From Streptomyces xylophagus (GTDB taxonomy: Bacteria; Actinomycetota; Actinomycetes; Streptomycetales; Streptomycetaceae), in the NCBI RefSeq assembly GCF_000716435.1, contig NZ_JNWO01000012.1:62001-126000 (forward strand): a DNA stretch of 64,000 bases, given 5' to 3'. Every line of letters begins with the position of its first letter. The stretch's first letter is position 1. Positions 7,423 through 16,897 of the stretch are shown here, piece by piece. The position numbers were made by a program, and so were the translations under genes. The notes under the pieces are model-generated. The model was not told the DNA's origin, did not search any database, and saw nothing but the letters and a program-made list of their open reading frames with translations.

Positions 7423-9036
7423 TCAGCGGCCGAGGGCCCGTCGGCCGCGGCCCTGGGACAGGACCGGCAGGTTGCGGGACGGTCCCTTGTCGCGAGCCGT
7501 CTCCTCCTCCAGGCGCAGGGCGAGCGCCGGGCAACGGCGCACCGCGCGGAGCGCCTTCGCCTCCGCGTAACGCGGCACCTGGGCCTGCGCGACGGTGGGG
7601 AAGCCGTCGGCGCCGAGTTCGAAGACCTCCGGGAGGATGTCCGCGCACAGACCGTGGCCCCGGCACAGCGTCCAGTCGACGTAGATCTTCTGACGGCTGG
7701 GACCGTTGTCCTCGGGCTCCGCGCCGCTCGTGATGCCCGCGGGGAGCTGGCCGCCCTCGAAGAGCGGCAGAACGCCCTCCACGGGCCTTCCGCAGCCGTT
7801 TCCGAGGACGTGGGCGGCGAGGTCGTCCGTGAACGCCTTGATGGTCGACTCCAGGAACATCGCGGAGCCGTCCGGGTGCGAGCACGCGCCGCGCCGCTTC
7901 ACGGCCTTGGCGACCTGCTTGAGCGCCTCCAGGGCGGCCGGGCCGCCGCCGTTGAGGATGTCCTCCATGCCGCGCGCGGCGGCGGGCAGACCGAGGTAGC
8001 AGGGACCGCACTGTCCCGCGCTCTCGTCGGCCAGCCACTGGGCCACGCGCAGTGACTCGCCCAGGGGGCAGGTCTCCTGGGTGATCGGCATGATGGCGCC
8101 GGCGCCGAGCGCACCGCCCACCGCGTCCAGGGAGTTGCGGGAGACGATCGCCTCGTTGACCGTCGCCGCGTCGATCCACTTGCCGTGGTAACCGCCCGTC
8201 AGCACACCCTGGGGGACCGGCGGGGCGCCGGCCAGCTGCAGGACGTAGCGCAGCGGTACGCCTGTGGGGACCTCGATCACCATGGGGCGCGCGACCGCTC
8301 CGGAGACCGTGAGCATGACGGTGCCGGGCTCGTCGTAGAGGCCGGTGTTGCCGTAGCGCTCGGGGCCGATGCGGGCGGCGATGGCGAGTTGGGCGAAGGT
8401 CTCGGCGTTGGAGAGCAGGGTGGGGGCGCCGCCGACGCCGTTCTGGGAGGCGCTGACCTTGCGGCCGGGCGGGATCGCCGGGCCGCCGTCGATCGAGCGG
8501 ATCAGCGACGCGGCGGCGCCGGTGACCATGCGGACCGGGTTGCGCTGGACGAACGCCTTCAGGGCCGAGCGGCGGGTGTTGCTCAGGCCGCGTTCGGCGA
8601 GCGCGGCCTCCATGGAGCGCTGCGTCGACTCCCGGGTGACCCCCACCACGAGCGTGCGGGCACCAAGGGCCTCGGCGACCAGCAGGGCGCCGTCCAGGAT
8701 GAGGTGCGGGGCACGGTTGATGAGCACCGTGTCCTTGCGGCAGGCCGGTTCGTCCTCACTGCCGTTGACGACGACGACCGGTCGTACGCCACGTTTGATC
8801 GCCGCTTCGGCGACCGACCGCAGCTTCTTGTGGAAGGGGAATCCCGCGCCGCCGCGGCCCTTCAGGTTGATGGCCTCGGAGAGCTTCGCGAGCTGCTCCC
8901 CGCCCATCGGCTCGAGCGGCCCGTGCACCTTGAGGTGCATGGGCAGGTCGAGTCTCTCGACAAGGTCGAAGCCAGACGTGAGCTGAGGAAGCCCGACGAC
9001 GCGGACTTCTGGGACGTCGGGCAGGGCCTCGTTCAC
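7423..9036 (-). CDS. NuoF-like flavoprotein fused to a C-terminal ferredoxin
   Basis: 537 aa. Residues ~40-430 match the NADH-binding subunit NuoF of complex I: FMN/NADH loop GRGGAGFP (about 59-66), the EDEPACRKD segment, an SLBB-type middle part and the iron-sulfur region ESAGQCGPC (about 338-346) with a later Cys in GACSHPDG. The canonical cluster motif is ESCGxCxxC plus one distant Cys, so the first of four Cys is Ala here. Residues ~450-520 form a bacterial ferredoxin (CRGHGLC ... RRCPALAL, three Cys, as in 3Fe-4S types). There are no NuoE or NuoG partners nearby; instead the gene overlaps by 4 bp (ATGA) the upstream membrane cytochrome gene. Likely an NAD(P)H-linked electron-transfer protein at the membrane. 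Physiological partner unknown. Confidence 0.88.
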   Translation of the reverse strand: MNEALPDVPEVRVVGLPQLTSGFDLVERLDLPMHLKVHGPLEPMGGEQLAKLSEAINLKGRGGAGFPFHKKLRSVAEAAIKRGVRPVVVVNGSEDEPACRKDTVLINRAPHLILDGALLVAEALGARTLVVGVTRESTQRSMEAALAERGLSNTRRSALKAFVQRNPVRMVTGAAASLIRSIDGGPAIPPGRKVSASQNGVGGAPTLLSNAETFAQLAIAARIGPERYGNTGLYDEPGTVMLTVSGAVARPMVIEVPTGVPLRYVLQLAGAPPVPQGVLTGGYHGKWIDAATVNEAIVSRNSLDAVGGALGAGAIMPITQETCPLGESLRVAQWLADESAGQCGPCYLGLPAAARGMEDILNGGGPAALEALKQVAKAVKRRGACSHPDGSAMFLESTIKAFTDDLAAHVLGNGCGRPVEGVLPLFEGGQLPAGITSGAEPEDNGPSRQKIYVDWTLCRGHGLCADILPEVFELGADGFPTVAQAQVPRYAEAKALRAVRRCPALALRLEEETARDKGPSRNLPVLSQGRGRRALGR

Positions 9037-10358
9037 CTATAGCCTCCGGAAGGCGTGTTCCAAGGTTCGCCCGAGCCGCCCTGCGCGTCGAAGTCGTACG
9101 AAGCGTTGGGCGTTTGATCAGTGGCGGGACCGCTGTTGTACGTGTCATTGGGGTTGTACGTACCGGAGGCACCGTTCGACTCACCGGTGGGGTACACGTA
9201 TCCGTCGCCGTACCCGCCCGTGCCCGGATTGTTGTTGTACGTGGGGATGTTGTTGTACCCGGTGTCCTGGAGCGGGTCGTAGGCCGACGGGGGTGCCTCG
9301 CCGACCGGCGGCGGCGACGGGACCGGCCAGGTGCCCGAGGTGCTGCCGCCGGTGTCCGCGCGCGGGACCGCCTGTGTGTTCTGCATGTCCATCGGCACGT
9401 TCATGCGCGAGGTCTGGTCGGTGACGTACGGCATCTGGCCGGTGGACTCCGGCGTGGCGGTGCGGTAGGCGGCCGCGAAACCGTTCGTGTCGGCCATGGG
9501 GGTCATGGACCTCGTCTCGTACTGGGCGGCGGGGTCCACGCGCGGGATCGACCCGGTCTCGGTGAACGAGGGCTGCGCCGGTCGCCGGCTCTCGCGCTTC
9601 TCGAAGCCCGGCAGCGCGGACTCGCCCACGCGGCCGCGGCTCGCGTCGAGTTCGTCGAGGCCCGGCCGCTCCTCGTTGCCCAGGAGCATGGCGATCCTGT
9701 CGGCGACCTTCCGCTTGAAGGGGCGGGGTGCCGAGCGCAGGGCGAGGGCGGCGGCGACCCCGACCAGGCACAGCTCGTACGAGATCATGAAGAACGGCTT
9801 CGCCGCGCGGCCCGCGAACAGGCCGTGGACCAGGGCCGCGCACCAGGCCGGGTAGGCCAGCATGTGCATCGCGCGCCAGCGCGCGGCGACCGGGGCCGGG
9901 GAGGCGAACTGGTTGCGCAGGGCGCCGGTGATGCCCACGAAGATCATGAGCAGGCCGGCCAGGGAGCCGAGGCCGATGAGTCCGGCGCTGCCCTTCACGC
10001 CGAGGCTGAAGGGGATCAGCGCGGCGATCAGGACGGTGTGGTCGAGTGCCAGCTTGACCGTGATGTGGATCACGAGGAACGCGATCGAGCCGACGGCGGT
10101 CACCCGGTGGATGCCCTGGGCCACGATCCGCTGGCGGATGTTGAGGACGACCCGGTCCTGGGCGACCAGCCCCCAGATCACCGAGCAGGTGAGCGAGACG
10201 AGCGAGAGAACGCCCGCACCGAAGTTGAGGAAGTCCTGTACCTGACTGCCTCCGAGCAGCACGAACACAGGTATGAAGATCAGGACGACGAGGCTCACCA
10301 CGCCATAGGCCGAACGGCCCGGCTTGGGGAGCGAACTGGTACTACGACGAGGGTTCAT
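9033..10358 (-). CDS. Ferric-reductase-like transmembrane cytochrome protein with disordered tail
   Basis: 441 aa. The first ~215 residues contain about six hydrophobic helices typical of the ferric reductase-like/cytochrome b superfamily, with candidate heme His in GIHRVTAVGS...VIHITVKL and in RAMHMLAYPAWCAALVHG, that is, two helices each with two His at roughly the right spacing. The last ~220 residues are low-complexity, rich in Pro, Gly, Thr, Asn and Tyr, probably cytoplasmic and disordered. It is first in a two-gene operon with the NuoF-Fd fusion (4-bp overlap). Together they could pass electrons from NAD(P)H through FMN and Fe-S to a membrane heme b. The acceptor is unknown. Confidence 0.85.
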   Translation of the reverse strand: MNPRRSTSSLPKPGRSAYGVVSLVVLIFIPVFVLLGGSQVQDFLNFGAGVLSLVSLTCSVIWGLVAQDRVVLNIRQRIVAQGIHRVTAVGSIAFLVIHITVKLALDHTVLIAALIPFSLGVKGSAGLIGLGSLAGLLMIFVGITGALRNQFASPAPVAARWRAMHMLAYPAWCAALVHGLFAGRAAKPFFMISYELCLVGVAAALALRSAPRPFKRKVADRIAMLLGNEERPGLDELDASRGRVGESALPGFEKRESRRPAQPSFTETGSIPRVDPAAQYETRSMTPMADTNGFAAAYRTATPESTGQMPYVTDQTSRMNVPMDMQNTQAVPRADTGGSTSGTWPVPSPPPVGEAPPSAYDPLQDTGYNNIPTYNNNPGTGGYGDGYVYPTGESNGASGTYNPNDTYNSGPATDQTPNASYDFDAQGGSGEPWNTPSGGYR

Positions 10359-10610
10359 GGGGGCAACTCCGAGCAGTATCGGGAAAGCGGTCCCGCTGCC
10401 GAACTCTAAGTGGCTCCATACCGGTGGGTACGAGGTTTGAGTTATTGCGTTGTTATCAAACGACTATGCGGTTGTGGTGATGTCCCTTAGGGGGCGTTAC
10501 GCGAAGTAACCTTTGGCCTTGGGGCGGTCCTGCCGGCGATGCGCGGAGGCATCTAGAAGGCATACGGAAGCGCGTCGCGTTGTGCTCAAGCCCTGCGGTA
10601 CCCTCATGCC
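10359..10610. promoter_or_regulatory. Divergent regulatory region, cytochrome operon / leuS leader
   Basis: No gene. AT-richer than its surroundings around 10435-10475. Holds GTTTGA (10435) - 15 bp - TCAAAC (10456) and GTTAC-GCGAA-GTAAC (10496-10510), both inverted repeats. TACCCT at 10599-10604 could be a -10 element for the leuS leader, which would put the transcript start at or very near the leader ATG. Confidence 0.45.
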
Positions 10611-10649
10611 ATGCGTGCCGTACGCCTTCTGCTTAGCGAGCCGCGCTGA
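10611..10649 (+). CDS. leuS leader peptide with three consecutive Leu codons
   Basis: ATG 10611 to TGA 10647-10649 encodes MRAVRLLLSEPR (12 aa) with CTT CTG CTT in a row. CTT is rare in genes of this GC content, which would make the ribosome more sensitive to charged tRNA-Leu supply. It lies 47 bp before an intrinsic terminator and 140 bp before leuS, as expected of a transcription-attenuation leader. No clear ribosome site precedes it; with the TACCCT element just upstream it may be leaderless. Confidence 0.65.
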   Translation: MRAVRLLLSEPR

Positions 10650-10657
10650 TCAGTCCC

Positions 10658-10721
10658 GACCACCGGTGAACGGTGAGGTCGGAATCGGCGCGGCGTCCCC
10701 TCCTGTGCGAGGGGATTTTTC
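10658..10721 (+). promoter_or_regulatory. Attenuator of leuS: upstream hairpin and intrinsic terminator
   Basis: GACC-ACCG / CGGT-GGTC (10658-10680, GA bulge) form a first hairpin. TCCCCTC, loop CTGTGC, GAGGGGA (10696-10715) form a perfect 7-bp stem followed by TTTTTC: an intrinsic terminator inside the leuS leader. GAGG (10675-10678) can pair with CCTC (10699-10702), so the first hairpin strand could compete with the terminator. Together with the Leu-rich leader peptide this is the layout of ribosome-mediated attenuation. Confidence 0.65.
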
Positions 10722-10789
10722 ATTTGGTGAATGTCACACCCTGAATGTCGCAGCCGCTGGCAGAGACGATCGATGGAGCTTTGAGGATC

Positions 10790-13669
<2,880 letters not shown>

Positions 13670-13712
13670 CCCTTCGACGAGGTCGAGGTGATCGCCTCGG
13701 GGTAGTCCCCTA

Positions 13713-13753
13713 CGGGCAGGTTCGGGGTTCCGGTGGAACTCCGGACCTGCCCG
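13713..13753 (+). terminator. Terminator hairpin after leuS
   Basis: CGGGCAGGT...ACCTGCCCG: a 19-bp stem containing two G-U pairs with the loop GGTG, 44 bp after the leuS stop. It is followed by TTGCGTTTA rather than a clean T-run. Confidence 0.85.
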
Positions 13754-13811
13754 TTGCGTTTACCGTGGAAGAGCGGCGCGGTGTGTGCCGCCCGGAGCCG
13801 GTGGAGGAGCG

Positions 13812-14543
13812 TTGGAAGCCGTGATCGCAGTCTTCGCCCTTCTCTTCCTGCTGTTCGTGGTCGTCGGCGGCTATGCGGCGGTCAAGGCGGTCGGTGCGGC
13901 CAAGCGCGGCGTCGACCGCACGGTCGCGCAGGCCCGGCGCACGGTCGAGGACCACACCCTGCGCGCCAAGTCCTTCGCCCAGCCCGGACCCCAGGGACAG
14001 GTGGCCCAACTCCGGCTCGCACTGCGGACATCGATGCGCGCGACCCAGGACGCGCTGCACGCGGGCGTGACCGAGGACGAGTCCCTCAAGGAGTCCCTGG
14101 GCCTCTTCGAGCGGCTCAGCGCGCACGGCCGCGAACTCGACGGCGAGCTCAGGCGACTGGAGTCCGAGCCGGACCGAAGGACGCTCGCCGAGCGGCTGCC
14201 CGCCCTGCGCGAGCGCACCGAGCGCATCACGAAATCGGCCGACTCGCTGCGCTGGGCGGCCCGCGACCGCGCCGGCCGCTTCGCGGAGGACGACCTGGAC
14301 GCGCTGAGCGCCCAGATAGACATGGAGGCCGGCGCCCTGCGGCACTGGACGAAGTCGGAGCACGCGCCACCCCCGTGGCCCGACGCCCCGCCCGCCGACG
14401 CCAGGACGACCCAGCAGACCTGGCCGGAGACCCCGCGCTCCCGTCCCGCCGCCGAGGAGCCTGCCCCGTCGGCCATCACCCCGCCGGGACGGCGCCCGAC
14501 CTACCCCTGGCAGAAGAAACCCCGCCCGGAGAGCACGACTTGA
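13812..14543 (+). CDS. Membrane-anchored coiled-coil protein of unknown function
   Basis: 243 aa with TTG as the likely start (GGAGGAG ends 2 nt before; GTG 13821 is an alternative). One N-terminal hydrophobic helix (VIAVFALLFLLFVVVGGYAAV) is followed by a long charged, Arg/Glu/Leu-rich helical part (about residues 30-180) that should form coiled coil, then a Pro/Ala-rich disordered tail. No catalytic motif. Such proteins are membrane-tethered scaffolds; function here unknown. It has its own ribosome site and follows the leuS terminator, so it starts a new unit. Confidence 0.75.
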   Translation: MEAVIAVFALLFLLFVVVGGYAAVKAVGAAKRGVDRTVAQARRTVEDHTLRAKSFAQPGPQGQVAQLRLALRTSMRATQDALHAGVTEDESLKESLGLFERLSAHGRELDGELRRLESEPDRRTLAERLPALRERTERITKSADSLRWAARDRAGRFAEDDLDALSAQIDMEAGALRHWTKSEHAPPPWPDAPPADARTTQQTWPETPRSRPAAEEPAPSAITPPGRRPTYPWQKKPRPESTT

Positions 14544-14651
14544 TCGGCCGGCACGGCCCGGTCCGCCGGCCCGTGGTGATTCGGCCGGTTCCGGCCCAGG
14601 TGAGAGGGGTCGGGCTGCCGCCCGGCCGCCACGGCAGGTAACCTCCAGCTC

Positions 14652-15497
14652 ATGTCCCGCCATGTCGCGATCGTCACCGATTCAACGGCCTACCTGCCGC
14701 CGCTGACGATGGAGCGCCACGGCATCACAGCGGTGCCGCTGACCGTGGTCCTCGGTGACCGGGCGCTCGAAGAGGGCACCGAGATCTCGACCCGCTCCCT
14801 GGCCCAGGCCCTGCAGAAGCGGCGCCCCGTCACCACCTCACGCCCCAGCCCGCAGCTCTTCGCGGAGACCTACCGCAGGGTCGCCGAGTCCGGCGCCACC
14901 GGCATCGTCTCCCTCCACCTCTCCGCCGAACTCTCCGGCACCTACGACGCGGCGGTCGTCGCGGCGCGTGAGGCACCGGTGCCGGTGCGGGTCGTGGACA
15001 CCGGGATGGTCGCGATGGCCCTCGGCTTCTGCGCACTCGCCGCGGCCGAGACGGCGGAGGCGGGCGGCACGGTGGACGAGGCCGTCACGGCCGCCGAGAA
15101 GCGGGCCGCGGGCACCTCCGCCTACTTCTACGTCGACACCCTCGACTATCTGCGGCGGGGCGGCCGTATCGGCGCGGCACAGGCCCTGTTGGGCTCCGCG
15201 CTCGCCGTGAAGCCCCTGCTCCAGCTGGAGGGCGGGCGCATCGAACTCCTGGAGAAGGTACGGACGGCGTCGAAGGCGATCGCCCGCCTCGAGGAACTCG
15301 CGGTCGACCGGGCGGGCAGCGCGCAGGTCGACATCGCCGTGCACCATCTCTCCGCCCCTGAGCGGGCGTCGGCTCTTGCGGACCGGTTGCGGGCGCGGGT
15401 GCCTGGGCTGGCGGATCTGCATGTGAGTGAGGTCGGGGCGGTGATCGGGGCGCATACGGGGCCTGGGTTGCTGGGGGCTGTGGTTTCGCCGCGGTGA
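14652..15497 (+). CDS. DegV family fatty-acid-binding protein
   Basis: 281 aa, complete DegV (FakB-like) fold. The N-terminal VTDSTAYLP motif, the TTSRPSP loop, the SLHLSAELSGTYDAA motif and the YVDTLDYLRRGGRIG signature line up with the family. DegV/FakB proteins hold a fatty acid so that a FakA kinase can phosphorylate it; no fakA is in the window. The codon use of the last ~40 codons is less biased than the rest, a mild oddity. It is followed by comEA after 134 bp. Confidence 0.9.
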   Translation: MSRHVAIVTDSTAYLPPLTMERHGITAVPLTVVLGDRALEEGTEISTRSLAQALQKRRPVTTSRPSPQLFAETYRRVAESGATGIVSLHLSAELSGTYDAAVVAAREAPVPVRVVDTGMVAMALGFCALAAAETAEAGGTVDEAVTAAEKRAAGTSAYFYVDTLDYLRRGGRIGAAQALLGSALAVKPLLQLEGGRIELLEKVRTASKAIARLEELAVDRAGSAQVDIAVHHLSAPERASALADRLRARVPGLADLHVSEVGAVIGAHTGPGLLGAVVSPR

Positions 15498-15572
15498 CGG
15501 CCTTTACCGGGGCCGGGGGTTTCGGGGGAGGCGCTCCACGGCTGAGGCTGGGCCCCCGTGCGGGTGACGGAG

Positions 15573-15581
15573 TTATCCACA
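15573..15581 (+). promoter_or_regulatory. DnaA-box-like site upstream of comEA
   Basis: TTATCCACA is a perfect match to the general bacterial DnaA box (the Streptomyces oriC consensus is the close TTGTCCACA). It is a single site, embedded in AGTTATCCACAACT, which has 4-bp inverted ends. 51 bp before the comEA start. Confidence 0.5.
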
Positions 15582-15631
15582 ACTGGGCGGTCGTCCCCGG
15601 GAATTGACCAAGATCATCGCGAAGTCGCCGC

Positions 15632-16897
15632 ATGTCCGATCCTCGGCGCATGGCACTTCGATCACGCTCACGCACAGCGACCGCGACCAGCGGCCCGGGC
15701 CGCGCCCCGTCCTCCGACGGTCGCACCCGGCATCGCCGCCTGCCGACACGGGGGCGGGCACATCGGCAGGCTTCGGCGGAGGAACTTCGGCGACGCGCGG
15801 AGGTGCTGTTCGCTGAACGGGGCGGGGAGCGGGGTGCGGGGGATGGCGAGGAGTCACGTTCGCCGGCGGCCGCAGGTAGGGGGCGTCATGCTCCACCCGT
15901 GACTGAGGCGGTGGGGCGTCCTGTTCCGCCTGTCGTGAGGGCGTCGGGGCTTCGGTTTACGGCGCCTGTGGTTGTTCCGGAGCTGGGGGAGCGGGCGGTC
16001 CCGGTGGAGCCGTCGGCGGGAGTTGCCCCGGAGTCTGATGTCTTCTCGTACGCCCGTGATGCCGGAGATTTCGAAGACCTCGGCGGTACCGGAGCGGCTG
16101 GTGTCGGGCGGGATCGTGTGGCCCCGCCCTGGCGGGAGCGGGTCGGGATGGCTCTGCGGGAGCGGATGCCGGTGTGGGTGCAGACGCGGTGTGGGCTGGA
16201 GCGGCGGAGTGCGGTCGCGCTCGGTGTGCTGCTTGTCGTGGCCGCGGTCTTTGCCGTGCAGCATTTCTGGGTGGGCCGGACCCAACCCGTGCGTGCCCCT
16301 GAGGTGGTGCGGGCGGTGGCTCCCTACGCGGACGGGGATACGGGCGGCGGTGGGGACGGGAGCGGGGCCGCGGGCAAAAACGGTGAGTCGCGCGCTTCGT
16401 CGGCCGGAGTACGGGGCGCTGCGAGTGCGGCGGGGACCGAGATCGTCGTGGACGTCAGTGGCAAGGTCCGTGAGCCCGGGGTGCATCGGCTTCCGGCCGG
16501 CTCGCGGGTGACCGATGCGCTGCGGGCGGCGGGGGGAGTGCGCCCGGGCACGAACACCGACGGGCTCAACCGCGCCCGGTTCCTCGTGGACGGGGAGCAG
16601 ATCGTCGTCGGCGGTCCGGCACCGGCGGCGATGCCCGGCGCGGGCGGTGCGAACAGCGCGGGGGCGGTGGGCTCGGTGGGTGCCGCTGCGGGAGCGGCTC
16701 CGACGGTTCCGATCTCCCTCAACACGGCTACCCCGGACCAGCTCAACTCCCTGCCCGGCGTGGGTCCGGTGCTGGCCCAGCACATCATCGACTACCGCAC
16801 CCAGCACGGCGGTTTCCGCTCGGTGAACGAGCTGCGCCAGGTCAACGGCATCGGCGACCGCCGCTTCGCCGATCTGCGGGATCTGGTGCAGCCATGA
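15632..16897 (+). CDS. comEA: ComEA-type DNA-binding protein (SLBB + helix-hairpin-helix)
   Basis: 421 aa. The N-terminal ~190 residues are basic and disordered and lie in the cytoplasm; one membrane helix (SAVALGVLLVVAAVFAVQHFW, ~190-211); outside are an SLBB domain (EIVVDVSGKVREPGVHRLPAGS..., ~270-330) and a C-terminal pair of helix-hairpin-helix motifs (NTATPDQLNSLPGVGPVLAQHII, NELRQVNGIG). ComEA receives double-stranded DNA in competent bacteria. The N-terminal extension is far longer than in Bacillus ComEA. Stop overlaps the comEC start (ATGA), so the two are co-translated. No clear ribosome site at ATG 15632, so the exact start is uncertain. Confidence 0.88.
   Translation: MSDPRRMALRSRSRTATATSGPGRAPSSDGRTRHRRLPTRGRAHRQASAEELRRRAEVLFAERGGERGAGDGEESRSPAAAGRGRHAPPVTEAVGRPVPPVVRASGLRFTAPVVVPELGERAVPVEPSAGVAPESDVFSYARDAGDFEDLGGTGAAGVGRDRVAPPWRERVGMALRERMPVWVQTRCGLERRSAVALGVLLVVAAVFAVQHFWVGRTQPVRAPEVVRAVAPYADGDTGGGGDGSGAAGKNGESRASSAGVRGAASAAGTEIVVDVSGKVREPGVHRLPAGSRVTDALRAAGGVRPGTNTDGLNRARFLVDGEQIVVGGPAPAAMPGAGGANSAGAVGSVGAAAGAAPTVPISLNTATPDQLNSLPGVGPVLAQHIIDYRTQHGGFRSVNELRQVNGIGDRRFADLRDLVQP

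Noticed and set aside
10611..10789. T-box riboswitch for leuS
   Set aside because: I see no T-box-type antiterminator sequence or specifier stem; a leader peptide plus terminator explains the region better.
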